Assembly: GCF_003389455.1 (NCBI RefSeq)
Contig: NZ_QUAC01000483.1
Location: 1-63,329 of the forward strand
Direction: 5' to 3'
DNA: 63,329 nucleotides
Source of the DNA: Streptomyces inhibens
GTDB lineage: Bacteria; Actinomycetota; Actinomycetes; Streptomycetales; Streptomycetaceae
The notes beneath the pieces are model-generated. The model did not search any database, was not told where the DNA came from, and saw nothing but the letters and a program-made list of their open reading frames with translations. Positions 27,500 through 37,454 of this stretch are shown here, piece after piece (within the stretch, counting starts at the first letter, position 1; each line of letters begins with the position of its first letter). The position numbers and the translations under genes were made by a program.

Positions 27500-28295
27500 C
27501 CCGCGGCCCGCACCGTCCGCGACGCCAAGCTGAAGACCTCATCACAGAGGTGTACGAGGCGAACTACCGTGTCTACGGGGCCCGGAAGATCTGGCGGCAC
27601 CTGAACCTCCAGGATGTCGCGGTGGCCCGCTGCACCGTCGAGCGCCTCATGCGTGGACTCGGCATCACCGGAGCGGTCCGCGACAAAAAGGTGATCATCA
27701 CCATCCCCGACGCGAGCGCGGAACGGGCCCCGGACCTCGTGGACCGCGACTTCGTCGCCCCCGCCCCGAACCGCTGCTGGGTCGCGGACTTCACCCACGT
27801 CACCACGTTAGCCAGCGTCGTCTACGTCGCCTTCGTCGTGGACGCCTTCTCCCGCCGCATCGTCGGCTGGTCAGCAGCCACCTCGACGGAGACGCAGCTC
27901 GCCCTGGACGCCCTCGAGATGGCCTTGTGGCAGCGCGACCGAGATCAATACCCCTACGGAAAGGCGAGTTGGTACATCACTCCGATGCCGGGTCGCAGTA
28001 CACATCGTTCGCGCTCTCCGAGCACCTCGACCGGGCAGGCATCGCCGCGTCGATCGGATCGGTCGGCGACCTACGACAATGCCCTGAGTCCACGATCGGC
28101 CTGTTCAAGACCGAGTTGATCAAGCCCCGTCGGCCCTGGAAGACACTGTCCGAGGCGGAGCTGGCCACCGCTGAGTGGATCGACTGGTACTGCCACCGCC
28201 GACTGCACGGTGAGATCGGGCACACCCCGCCCGCCGAATACGAGACCAACTACTACCGAGCAACCACGAAACCCCAGGTCACAGTCGCAACGTAG
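27500..28295 (+). mobile_element. IS3-family orfB integrase remnant
   Basis: Typical OrfB sequence: YEANYRVYGARKIWRHL, CTVERLMRGLGI, the first catalytic Asp in CWVADFTHV, the second in LVHHSDAGSQYTS, the Glu in ESTIGLFKTELI, and HRRLHGEIGHTPPAEYE near the end. Frames shift near 27955 and 28075, and the 5' part, with orfA, is missing where it joins the IS4 remnant. Confidence 0.85.
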
Positions 28296-28831
28296 AGTCT
28301 CGATCAAACCCGGAACGCTTCAGGCCGCTGAAATTGCGGTGGCGTGAGCCGGCCGGGACACCGACTCTCACCACCACGACACCAACCCAAGAAGTCGCAG
28401 ATGGCTGCTGCCCACTTGCGAACGCATCTGACGATGCGGACACGGCCGCCGACTAGGCACGCCTGCCGCATCCCAGCCAGCGCAGTTCACACAAGAGCTC
28501 GAATGCCCCTCCGGCATCACCTGCACCGCCATCGTGCCCGGTCCTGCGAGGCAACTCGAGTTCATCCACAACCGCGCCCCCGAAAGCCGCAAGCCCTCCA
28601 GAGCGGCGAGACCATCGGCGCAGCAGGCGTCACCGACGACTTCGTGGTCGCCATCGCCCTCGACATGCGCAGCTAGAGGATCACCCAGCTCATCGTCGCC
28701 AAAGGCGCCAGGAAGGGCCAGCTTCCGTCATCTGCCACAGTGATGCGCACGCTGCGCGAGCACAACGAGTACACGGGAACGGCCTGCACGCGGCATTCAA
28801 CTACATGTACGCCGTACCATCTCGCGAGCTC
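28296..28831. other. Degenerate stretch with a possible recombinase-tail fragment
   Basis: No intact gene. Around 28680-28780 one plus frame reads ITQLIVAKGARKGQLPSSAT, which faintly resembles the end of some actinomycete recombinase/Rep proteins; I do not call it. Composition and frame breaks suggest decay. Confidence 0.4.
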
Positions 28832-29218
28832 TCAGCCAGTGAGCCTACCGAGGGGGATCTTGACCGGTGCCGACGACCACATCCCGCCGTTGGCACTGTA
28901 GGTTACTTCGGCCATCACATGGCCATCGGAGCTGACGCGTGTCGTCACATGTACGTCTCCAAGCGGGTCCTGACTCAGCGTACCGGTCGCGCCATCCTTG
29001 ACGTCGATAACCTGCCTTCTGACGTGATCCACGGAGCTATCGGTAATTTGGAGCTTCCTAGCCGTCTTGTTCAAGGCCAGTTGAATCTCGGAGTTCCCTA
29101 CAAACAGGGTAATCGGCGCATCTTCCTCGAACGGAGATACTGCATTTGCGTCAGGCATCTTGCCGATGCCGCCCAAGGCCGCTGCAAAGCGATCTGACTT
29201 CCAACCAGTTTCCGACAT
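28832..29218 (-). CDS. Hypothetical 128-residue protein
   Basis: Not recognised. The frame is intact, with balanced composition rather than the Arg/Pro-rich look of spurious frames. It is predicted soluble: a short N-terminal helix, then probably beta-rich (PITLFVGNSEIQLALN, GDVHVTTRVSSDGHVMAEVT). No signal peptide or membrane segment. It is the only clean frame between IS debris and PKS remnants, and its origin is unclear. Confidence 0.5.
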   Translation of the reverse strand: MSETGWKSDRFAAALGGIGKMPDANAVSPFEEDAPITLFVGNSEIQLALNKTARKLQITDSSVDHVRRQVIDVKDGATGTLSQDPLGDVHVTTRVSSDGHVMAEVTYSANGGMWSSAPVKIPLGRLTG

Positions 29219-29849
29219 CCGACGTCCTTCCCTCAGTTGCAGTGCTCAACGGCTACTATTCCGGCCCCGTCAAGACAGCGGTGCTTTTTCAGACAATCGA
29301 ATGTTCTCGGCGAGCAGGACCGCGAAGACAGTGGCCGCAGCGTCAACCTGGTCCTGGAGTCGGGGGCGAGGAAGCCTGCTCGCTTCGCCCCGGGGTCGCA
29401 GCCAGCTCCCGCACCACCCGCAACTCGCCTGCCTCGACGCGGCATCGGCTGGCACTCGTTACCCTCGGCATACGGAAGCTGGAGAGGTACCACGATGAAT
29501 ACTCGCTCCGGACTGTTGGCCCAGATAACGGCCTCCCTCCTGCACGGACGCAGAGCCCGCCTCGATCACCCTGAATCGCACCGTCTCGCCAGACCGGACC
29601 AGCACGCCGGGCTCGCCACGCACTACCGGCCCTCCTCTCCTGACCGCGAGCGGGGCACGGGCGACCCGACGAAGCACTCATACCCCGACGGCTACCCCGA
29701 CCGCGGTGACGGTGGCCAAGCAGATCAGCCAGCCTCACCACGGTTGCGCAGGCACTGCACTGTTGGCGACGCCGATGTAGCTCACGACCTGCAAGTCCGC
29801 CCTCGTGCCTGGTGCATCGGTAACGGCCTCGCCGTCGAGCGGTGTGCGG
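29219..29849. other. Degenerate stretch without a supportable gene
   Basis: Open frames on both strands have biased composition and no motifs. It lies downstream of the acyltransferase remnant and may be its eroded continuation. Confidence 0.4.
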
Positions 29850-30125
29850 GCGGACCAGTGCGCCGCGGTCCCGTCCGCGTCCGTCGGTAGTAGACACAAC
29901 ACCCTGCTGTCGCCGGATCGGACCGATCAGTGGCGCCTCAACAGGTGGCGAGTTCCTGGCCGGGGCCAATGTCCACCAGCAGGTGGGAGCCAGTGCACAG
30001 CAGCGCATCGGCTGCCGACCAAAAATGGACCGGCGCCGCGAGCTGACCACCCCAGAATTCTGGGCGGCGGGCCTCTTCCTCGGTAATCCGACGACCAGTG
30101 CGGGTAGACCACACCGACACCGCGG
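29850..30125 (-). pseudogene. Polyketide acyltransferase-domain remnant
   Basis: The minus strand encodes the C-terminal part of a PKS/malonyl-type AT: TGRRITEEEARRPEFWGGQL, AAPVHFWSAADALL and HLLVDIGPGQEL, then a frameshift to LLRRH. The GHSxG active-site half is missing. It sits next to KS/CLF remnants and points to a lost aromatic polyketide cluster. Confidence 0.65.
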
Positions 30126-30429
30126 GCGGTTGCGGCCGCGGACGGCCGATCACCTCAGTGCTGCATCGTGCGGCCGGCAGTGCGGCCGGACCATGAAATG
30201 GCTGTCGCGCGCGCTTCGGCAGACCAGACCAGCCCGGTCGGCCATGCCGTGGTGCTGAGCGCCCTGTCCAGGCAAGAGGAGCGCAATCGGGAGTCGGCGC
30301 GGCATGGTGCCTCCGTGATGTGGGCAGCGCGGGTTGCTCTCTCCCTCGTTCCTGTTTCTTGACGCCAGCTCAAGAAATCTTGCGACGCGCGCCGCTGCGA
30401 GCAGCGCTGTACCGCACGACTTCGATGCG
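30126..30429. other. Gap between AT and KS remnants
   Basis: No supportable gene or regulatory motif on either strand. Confidence 0.4.
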
Positions 30430-31655
30430 GTGTGCAGGCCCCTGGCGGGGCAGGCACCAAGACCTTCTGGGAGCTACTGACCTCCGGGCAGCAGCTCCCA
30501 GAAGGATCCGTTACTTCGCCCCTTCGCCCTTCCGGTCGCGGGTGGCGGCCGAGTGTGGCTTCGACCCCGCGACCATCGGCTTCACGCACCGCGAGACCCG
30601 TCGCATGGACCGCGCCACGCTACTGGCCGTGGTGGCTTGTGCCAGGGACTGCTTGGAGCACAGCGGAATCAGTTTCGACGCAAAAAATGGATTCGGAGCG
30701 GATCCCTGTGAGCGTCGGCAGCGCGGTGGGCGCGACGACCAGCCTGGAGCGGGAGTACTTGGTGTTGCCCGATACCGGTCGCGACTGGCTGGTCGATACG
30801 GGGTACGCCTCTCCGCCCCTTCACGACTACTTGACTCCGGGGACGATCGCCGCCGAGGTCGCCCGTGCAGTCGGAGCAGAAGGACCGGCGGCAATTGTCT
30901 CCTCGGGGTGCGCCTCCGGCCTGGGCTCGGTCGGGTATGCCTATCAACTGATCGTCGAGGGCACTGCGGACGTTCTCGTCATCGGCGCGACGGACGCACC
31001 TATCTCCCCCATCGCGGTGGCCTGCTTCGACACCATCAAGGCCACCACACCCAGCAATGACGCCCCCGAACCACGCGTCCCGCCCGTTCAACCGCACCCG
31101 CAACGGCTTCATACTCGCCGAGGCGCGGCGATGTTCGTGCTGGAGGAGTACGAGCACGCGGTCCGGCGCGGGGCCCACATCTACGCGGAGAACACCGGTT
31201 ACGCGACCCGCTGCAACGCCTATCACATGACCGGGCTGAAGCCGGACGGCCGCGAGATGGCCGAGTCCATCGACGCGGCCCTGCACCAGTCCCGGATCAA
31301 CCCGGAGGCCGTCGGCTACGTCGACACGCACAGCTCCGGCACCAAGCAGAACGACCAACACGAAAACGCTGCCTTCAAACGATCGCTCGGCGCTCACGCC
31401 TACCCTGTTCCGGTCAGCTCCATCAAGTCGATGATCGGGCACTCGCTGGGCGCCGCCTCGTGCGCTCTCGCCATCGAGTACGGCGCCGTGCCGCCCGCGG
31501 CGAACCTGCACGAGAGGGACCCGGAGTGCGATCTGGACTACGTGCCGCTGACAGCCCGTGAGGCGAGACTCGGCACGGCGCTGACGGTGGGCAGTGGCTT
31601 CGGCGGCTTCCAGTCGGCCATGGTACTGCGCCGGCACACGGACGTGGCGGCATGA
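30430..31655 (+). pseudogene. Type II PKS ketosynthase (KS-alpha) with several frameshifts
   Basis: Pieces in different frames: APGGAGTKTFWELLTSG (from 30436), FRSRVAAECGFDPATIGF (about 30528), then from about 30685 SVGSAVGATTSLEREYL. The active-site Cys is in IVSSGCASGLGSVGYA. A pair of compensating shifts garbles the FNRTRNGFILAEG block near 31080-31125. Later SSGTKQNDQHENAAFKRSLG and SIKSMIGHSLGAAS keep the catalytic His residues. It is an aromatic-type KS that cannot be translated whole; its stop overlaps the CLF start (ATGA), as in minimal PKS operons. Confidence 0.82.
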
Positions 31656-32060
31656 ACGGGTCCACTCTGACGAGGGCGGCGGGCGTTTCTGCGGACCGGT
31701 CCGCCGTAAGGCCATGGTCACCGGACTGGGCGTGGTCGCGCCCAGCGGCATCGGCGTTGAGGAATTCTGGGCGGCGGTCCTTGAGGGCCAACACCGGCGT
31801 CTCCCGGCTGAACGGATTCGATCTCCCCCGGTATCCGGTACGTCTGCCGGGCAGGTCCCTCACCGGCTGGTCTCGTTGGCCGACCCCGTTGCCCGGCCGA
31901 TCCGTAAGGGCAAGCCTCAACACCCCGCCCAGTTCGGCTACACGGCACTGGTTGCCGAGGACGAACGCGGCTTCGTCGTCGACCACCAGGTCCAGCGCTG
32001 GAACCCATCCGACGCACCGCAGCTGGTGCCGTCGGTGGAGCGCGTCACCACGCTGAACCG
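31652..32060 (+). pseudogene. Chain-length-factor (KS-beta) N-terminal remnant
   Basis: The start is coupled to the KS-alpha stop. After a frameshift it reads MVTGLGVVAPSGIGVEEFWA and then, in the first frame again, TGVSRLNGFDLPRYPVRLPG, the usual CLF N-terminus. It breaks off near 32060, before a transposase fragment. Confidence 0.75.
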
Positions 32061-32214
32061 GCCGCCCACCAGGCACGGTCGTCGCCGACTGGGGCTTTGG
32101 CTCCGCGGCCAACGACCAGGCCCTGTCCGAACTCGTGTCGGCATCCAGCGGATCAGCCTCCAACACGCTGGAGGATCTGGCAAGGCACGGCGTGAGTACG
32201 AACACAGTCGCCCG

Positions 32215-32385
32215 TTCCGTCGTATGAGCAACTGGAGAGTCGGTATCGAGACCCGCATCAGCCATCTCAAGCGCGGCTTCGGCTTCCGTCGCACACGCCT
32301 CCGCCGCCTGACCGGCGCCCAGACCTGGGCCGGACTCGGAGTCTTCGCCTACAAACTCCAACGAATGACCACCCTCAGCCGGTGA
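32215..32385 (+). mobile_element. Transposase C-terminal fragment
   Basis: Encodes NWRVGIETRISHLKRGFGF, RRTRLRRLTGAQTWAGLGV and FAYKLQRM, the end of a DDE transposase of the IS1182/ISNCY-like type. The rest is absent; it probably truncated the CLF gene. Confidence 0.6.
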
Positions 32386-32474
32386 GGCAGGGACCAACGG
32401 CAGCCCGGCGGCCTGGTGCTGTCCAACAGCTCCGACCCCGTCACCGGCCGAAACCCTTTTTCAGGGGCAAGTAG

Positions 32475-34406
32475 CTAGTCGGTTTGGACGTCGAGAGACA
32501 CCGTCTGGCATCCGTATTCGGTCAGGCCGAAGAGCGGCGCGCCGGCCGTGACGAGGACCTTGTATCGTTTCCGGTTTGCAGCGAGGTTGTTTCGACAGTA
32601 GCCAGGCGTGGGCAGATTCAATCTTCTGACTCCGCCGTCGATCAAAGGCCCGGTTCCTGCTCCGCCACTATGCAGCTCCGCCTTGACCGGCCCATTGAGT
32701 GCATCCCAGAGAAGGGGATCATCTCGGATATCTTCAAGCATCTGTGCATGCTCGGGGTGCCTGCTATTACCGTGAAGCATGAGCTTTGCGCCGAATTCAA
32801 CGAGGAACGGTATGGCCCATTCCTCGTACCAATTAGCGAGCGTATGACGGGCGTCGTCATGAAACAGGACGTAGCGGAATGAACTCTTTGTTGGGTGATT
32901 TCGAGTAGCCTCAGCATGGCTGAAGAGTTGCGCGAATGCCGCATTGTGACAGATGACGTTCCATTGGCCATCTTCAAGCGAGGTAGGGATGGACTGCACG
33001 TCCACGTGCCTTTGCGCCCAGATCTTGGCCCGCCTCTCGAAATCAGCTTTACCCCGCACGGCCTTCGTGGGAGGGTTCCCACCCGTAACCATACAGTAAA
33101 GGAGGCGGTCGACAGGTTCCGGAATCTCCAGGGCTTTGACGATATTGGTGAGCTGGGGTGGAGTCGGAAACATCTTACCGCCCTCCAAATCCCTATACTT
33201 CCGGTCGGACATCCCGATAGACGTCAGGTGAGGCAACAGGTTTTGCGGAATGCCTACGCGTTCTCCAATAACTAGACGATCTCGATAGGTGTGAAATATC
33301 TGTCCCGTGGTGATGGCCACGTCGGGGTGCGTGAGCCCGTGTGCGGGCTGAGCCGCTATCGCTTGATAGCCAGCATATGCAGCGCGGTCTTGAGGCGGGC
33401 GCCCCCCTCCTCCTGAAGCATTATCCGGAGTCCGCGCCAGCGCTAGCGGTGCCCCAGCCTCGTAGGCCGTACGACTTCCTTGGACATCAGGAGATAACTC
33501 CGGAAGAAGTAGTTTCCCAGGAACGGCATGGCTCAGTTGAAACGCCTGGTAGCCGACCGCTCGGGCATGCCAGGGAATGAATCCTGTCAGCACACATGGC
33601 GTCACTCCATCGGGTCCTACTATTTCTCGCTGCTCTCCATCTGACGCGAAGATCCGATCCAATCCTCGCTCGGCGAGTTCTTTGTGTACCACTACGGTGA
33701 ACAGGTATTCTAACCGATGATCCTCGCTGATACCTTCCCGTAGTGCACGGAGTTCCGGGTTATCGTGGTTGAGGTAATAGTGGTGTGCAATTTGACACAG
33801 GCTGGGAATAATCCACCTTTCTTCCCAGTCCACGAACAGTTTCCTTGCATCCTTGTGGAAGAGCTGAAAGCGAATGGGATTAACGAGGGGGTGATCATGG
33901 GGGTGAGGTGCGACACCGTCAAAGAGTGCGGCCCAGGCGGCGTTATAGTGGAGCGTGTTCCATCCGCCGTCCAGTAGAACTGTCGGCTCTTTGAGCGGGG
34001 TAACATGAGCGTCTACCCAGCGTTGTGTCACGTGATCAAGTCCTGTGTTCCTGATCCCTTTGAACGAGGGCGCCACGCCGGTGGCCGAAAGGACGGCCTG
34101 CTCGAATTCGTCGTCGGGAATGAGGAGCGCGAGTCGCATGGTGAGCAAGGTCGCCATAGTGATCTTCCCACCCCTCTCCACCCTCGCCCACCATTCGGGA
34201 GAGAATCCGAATTCGAGGGCGGCTTCCTCCCGCGTGAATCCCAGCTTCTCCCGGTTCGCGCGGATAATATCTGCGGCCGTCACCGGGGTTCCCAACTCGG
34301 CGACAGCCCACGGAATGGCTCCCCGAGCCTGCGCTCGCTGCGTGGTCGCACGATGGCGTAACGCCCCCGCAGGATCTCGCCAAGCACCCTCTCCCTGATC
34401 TCCCAT
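32475..34406 (-). CDS. Tandem-duplicated HTH-MmyB regulator
   Basis: 643 residues from ATG 34406 (GGGGGGTGGG upstream). It holds two complete XRE-HTH plus MmyB-type ligand-domain units: HTH 45-105 (KLGFTREEAALEFGFSPEWW) with a ligand domain about 135-300, then HTH 365-440 (RVGIPQNLLPHLTSIGMSDRK) with a ligand domain about 470-640. The two ligand domains share WN..NAA.A.LF, LFH.DAR, and W.E.W.IP. Ordinary MmyB regulators are ~280 residues with one unit. MmyB domains are PAS-like and thought to bind small ligands. Lower GC than its neighbours suggests transfer. It is divergent from the P450 gene, a plausible target. Confidence 0.82.
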   Translation of the reverse strand: MGDQGEGAWRDPAGALRHRATTQRAQARGAIPWAVAELGTPVTAADIIRANREKLGFTREEAALEFGFSPEWWARVERGGKITMATLLTMRLALLIPDDEFEQAVLSATGVAPSFKGIRNTGLDHVTQRWVDAHVTPLKEPTVLLDGGWNTLHYNAAWAALFDGVAPHPHDHPLVNPIRFQLFHKDARKLFVDWEERWIIPSLCQIAHHYYLNHDNPELRALREGISEDHRLEYLFTVVVHKELAERGLDRIFASDGEQREIVGPDGVTPCVLTGFIPWHARAVGYQAFQLSHAVPGKLLLPELSPDVQGSRTAYEAGAPLALARTPDNASGGGGRPPQDRAAYAGYQAIAAQPAHGLTHPDVAITTGQIFHTYRDRLVIGERVGIPQNLLPHLTSIGMSDRKYRDLEGGKMFPTPPQLTNIVKALEIPEPVDRLLYCMVTGGNPPTKAVRGKADFERRAKIWAQRHVDVQSIPTSLEDGQWNVICHNAAFAQLFSHAEATRNHPTKSSFRYVLFHDDARHTLANWYEEWAIPFLVEFGAKLMLHGNSRHPEHAQMLEDIRDDPLLWDALNGPVKAELHSGGAGTGPLIDGGVRRLNLPTPGYCRNNLAANRKRYKVLVTAGAPLFGLTEYGCQTVSLDVQTD

Positions 34407-34961
34407 CGACCCACCCCCCAACCCGGATCAACTTCCCAAGATGTCGTGATGCTGCCCGCCAGAGCCCGGCGGGCAGCACCCGCACCCGCATGGTGGCATC
34501 TGTGCAGGCGGGGAGCGTAGTACAACACGTCAGTTGGAGCCCGTAGTTAATTCCCGTACCTGAATCACCATCTTGTCCTTACATGCTTTGGGGCACAGAC
34601 AAGACGTACCGCGCTATTCACCACAGGAAGGCTAAGTTACGCAAAGAGGGCTGTAGCTCTCGGTTCTTCTTCATCGCTTTCTCGCGAAGGGCCGGCCTTG
34701 AGGGACAAGCAACTTGAGCGGGTTCAACTCCCCGGCGGCGAGCGGGAGACGACGCGTTCCCGCGCCACGCTCACCGCTCGCGCGGGCAGGTCACCCCAAG
34801 ACCACTGAGAGGACAATTGCGCGGCTGGTTGGCGGCTACAACTTCCTGCCGTGGGCAAACTGTGGGCAGCCGGGCACCGCTCTCGGGGCACGTGAAGGTG
34901 AAGGGCACAACCGCTGCTTCGCGATGGTCCCTGCGGCGCCGTAGCCACCGTCAACGGAGGA
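34407..34961. promoter_or_regulatory. Divergent promoter region between MmyB-tandem and P450 genes
   Basis: 555 bp without a gene, AT-richer near 34530-34660. It must carry promoters for both flanking genes. I could not define a clear palindromic operator. Confidence 0.5.
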
Positions 34962-36200
34962 ATGATGACAGTTCTCGCCGAGCACGACCCCCTTCATCTG
35001 GATCCCAGCGGTAGGGACCACCACGGCGAGGCGGCATGCCTGCGGGAGGCCGGACCAGTTACCCGGGTCATTCTCCCTGGTGGCGTCCCAGCATGGGCAG
35101 TTACACGACACGACGAGCTTCGAGACCTGGTCAGGGACCCGCGCGTCAGTAAGGACTGGCGTCGCTGGAGCGCCGTCACAAACAACCTGCTTCCCGAGAA
35201 CTGGTCACTGACGGGCGTCGTCAAGGTGACGAACATGTTCAGCGCCGACGGCGAGCAGCACCGGCGTTTGCGCACAGCGGTGACCAATGCGCTGACTCCG
35301 CAGTCCGTCCGCGCTCTCCAGCCGCGGCTGGACGAAATCGTGGCGACCCTAGTTCGCGATCTACCACGGAATATATCTGAGGATGGCTCAGTCGACCTAT
35401 GTCGGTATTTCGCCAACCCATTGCCTCTGAACGTTATTTGCGAGTTACTGGGTGTTCCCGAATACCTTCATTCTCGGATACGAGATTTGACCGCCAGCGT
35501 ATTCGATCACACCATACAAGGCGACCAGGTAAACAATACCCAAAAAGAGATTCTCCGCACCATGGCCGAACTGGTCACATACCGAAGCGATAATCACGGA
35601 AAGGATCTGACGAGTTCACTTATTGTCACGCGACGGGAGAATCCTGAGCTGCTTACTGAAGAGGAGTTGTACAGCACTCTTTGGCTGGTGGCTTCAGCCG
35701 GGCACGAGACCACACGCAACCTGCTAGTTAATGCAGTGCGCGCCTTGTTGAAGCATCCCGGCCAACTCGCCATGGCTCGCGAGGGGGCCACGGGCACGTG
35801 GGAGGCGGTGGTCGAAGAGACCTTGCGGTGGGATGGTCCCGTAGGAAACATATTGACCCGTGTGGCACTCGTGGACATCACGATAGCTGATGTCACTATC
35901 CCAGCCGGCGAGGCAATTGTTGCTCCCTACAGCGCGGTGGGCCGCGATCCACTTAAATACGGTGAGGACGCTGAGAGATTCGATATCACGCGCAAAGACA
36001 AGAAACATATGGCGTTCGGTGGTGGCCCACACTTCTGTGTTGGTGCTCTGCTGGCACGGCGGGAAGCAGTGACCGCGCTTCCTGCACTCATGTGCGCCTA
36101 CCCTCACATGAGGCTCGCGGTCGATGACACTGCCCCGAAGCCTCTTCCGTCCATGCTGTCCAACTCCGTGATGGAATTGCCCGTGCACCTCATGCCATAG
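34962..36200 (+). CDS. Cytochrome P450 (class I, actinobacterial)
   Basis: 412 residues, full length and intact amid decay. The I-helix oxygen-binding motif is AGHETT, the K-helix ExxR is EETLRW, and the haem loop is FGGGPHFCVG with the Cys thiolate near residue 351. SD GGAGGA precedes tandem ATGs at 34962 and 34965. It is a soluble monooxygenase needing a ferredoxin partner that is not nearby. Flanked by MmyB-type regulators on both sides, it is a likely regulated target; the substrate is unknown. Confidence 0.92.
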   Translation: MMTVLAEHDPLHLDPSGRDHHGEAACLREAGPVTRVILPGGVPAWAVTRHDELRDLVRDPRVSKDWRRWSAVTNNLLPENWSLTGVVKVTNMFSADGEQHRRLRTAVTNALTPQSVRALQPRLDEIVATLVRDLPRNISEDGSVDLCRYFANPLPLNVICELLGVPEYLHSRIRDLTASVFDHTIQGDQVNNTQKEILRTMAELVTYRSDNHGKDLTSSLIVTRRENPELLTEEELYSTLWLVASAGHETTRNLLVNAVRALLKHPGQLAMAREGATGTWEAVVEETLRWDGPVGNILTRVALVDITIADVTIPAGEAIVAPYSAVGRDPLKYGEDAERFDITRKDKKHMAFGGGPHFCVGALLARREAVTALPALMCAYPHMRLAVDDTAPKPLPSMLSNSVMELPVHLMP

Positions 36201-36311
36201 GAGTTCCCGGGTGGCGTATCCGGCGCACGACGCTGCGCGCATCTGATGAGTGCATTATCACCCCATTTGACCCGATGACCACTCCACCTCAACGAATGGA
36301 GAGCCGATCGC

Positions 36312-37145
36312 ATGGAATATCATGATTGGGATTCCCCAATACGAACAAAAAGGCTCAACGAGATACTGAAATCCAAGCGAAAGGAGGCGGGGCTCACCCA
36401 GTCGCGAGGCGCCTATGAGATGAGGTGCCACGATTCTTACCTTCAACGGGTCGAAAAAGGCAAAGCTAAACCTTCCATTACCTTCCTGGTCGATTTGATC
36501 GAACTGTATAAAATCCAGGACGCTCAAACAATTCATAAAATCTGGTGGCTGGCGCGTGGCCATGCCCCTCCCGGCAACGTAAACCCTTTAGCCGGCATGA
36601 GCATCGATAGCAATTTTCGCGACCTGGTGCTCCAGGACAACAAATGTATGGCTTACTTGACAGACGGGGCGTACAACGTCCTGGCATACAACCAGCTCTG
36701 GGCGGACGTGTTCGAAGGTTCCCCACCGAAGAACATGCTTGAGTGGATGATGCTCAATGATCAGGCGCGAGGTGGTCCGATGGTGAAGAACCCTGTTCTC
36801 GTGGACTGGGGATCACAATGGGCTCCCTGCTTCGTCACTCAACTGAAACACGTCGTTGAAATGTCGGGAGGCAAGAACCAGCAATTGAATCAGATGCTGA
36901 CGAAGGTGAAGGCCGACCCCCGAGCCCTACGCGCATACTCAAGCTATGCCGACACGCCAATCCACTCTGATGGCGCATGCCGGCCTTTTCACCATCCCAA
37001 CGAAGGGCGCGGCTACGTCCGGCTTTTCCCGGTGTCGCTGGTCGGCTCGGCGGCTACCATTATGCGCCTGGAATTCACGAAGATGCGTCCGACATATCAG
37101 ACTGTGCTGACCGCGGAGGGAGAGGTCCAGGAGGAGATCGCCTGA
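36312..37145 (+). CDS. XRE/MmyB-type transcriptional regulator
   Basis: 277 residues. N-terminal XRE-type HTH (about 15-75: KRKEAGLTQSRGAYEMRCHD), then an MmyB-like domain (from about 105: YLTDGAYNVLAYNQLWADVF, VDWGSQWAPCFVTQLKHVV, ending in an HPNEGRGYVRLFPVSL block). Same superfamily as the genes at 32475 and 38489. It follows the P450 by 111 bp on the same strand. Low GC and AT-rich codons suggest horizontal origin. Confidence 0.85.
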   Translation: MEYHDWDSPIRTKRLNEILKSKRKEAGLTQSRGAYEMRCHDSYLQRVEKGKAKPSITFLVDLIELYKIQDAQTIHKIWWLARGHAPPGNVNPLAGMSIDSNFRDLVLQDNKCMAYLTDGAYNVLAYNQLWADVFEGSPPKNMLEWMMLNDQARGGPMVKNPVLVDWGSQWAPCFVTQLKHVVEMSGGKNQQLNQMLTKVKADPRALRAYSSYADTPIHSDGACRPFHHPNEGRGYVRLFPVSLVGSAATIMRLEFTKMRPTYQTVLTAEGEVQEEIA

Positions 37146-37257
37146 TCGAGGCACGTATCGGTGGACCGATGCCACTGTCGCGTGGCGCCGGGGCGTTGGG
37201 GCGCGGGACGGTGCTCGCGGAGGGACGCCGCTGGCGACCGGTGTTTAGCCCTGGGAC

Positions 37258-37284
37258 GGGCCGCCCCTTGCTGCGGGGTGGCCC
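37258..37284 (+). terminator. Strong hairpin terminator
   Basis: GGGCCGCCCC (37258-37267) pairs with GGGGTGGCCC (37275-37284) around a 7-nt loop, with one G-U pair. It lies 113 bp past the stop of the MmyB regulator. Confidence 0.65.
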
Positions 37285-37454
37285 GTGCAGTACCCGATCC
37301 AGGGAAGGGCTCGGTCTGGCAGGTTTACTTTCCGTTCGCGAATTTCGGGGCACCTGGGTATTCCCCTGGCAGTCGCGGTGCGAGTTGATCCGTACGCTGC
37401 GCTCGCAACCACGCTGTGCGCGTGGTGCGGAACATGCTCATAGGAAGGCAGCGT

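Noticed and set aside
29343..30050. 235-codon minus-strand frame
   Set aside because: Arg-rich and motif-free; the neighbouring frame shows the true acyltransferase remnant.
34700..34745. tRNA T-arm-like sequence (GGGTTCAACTCCC)
   Set aside because: Only three base pairs can form around the loop and no acceptor, D or anticodon arms can be drawn.
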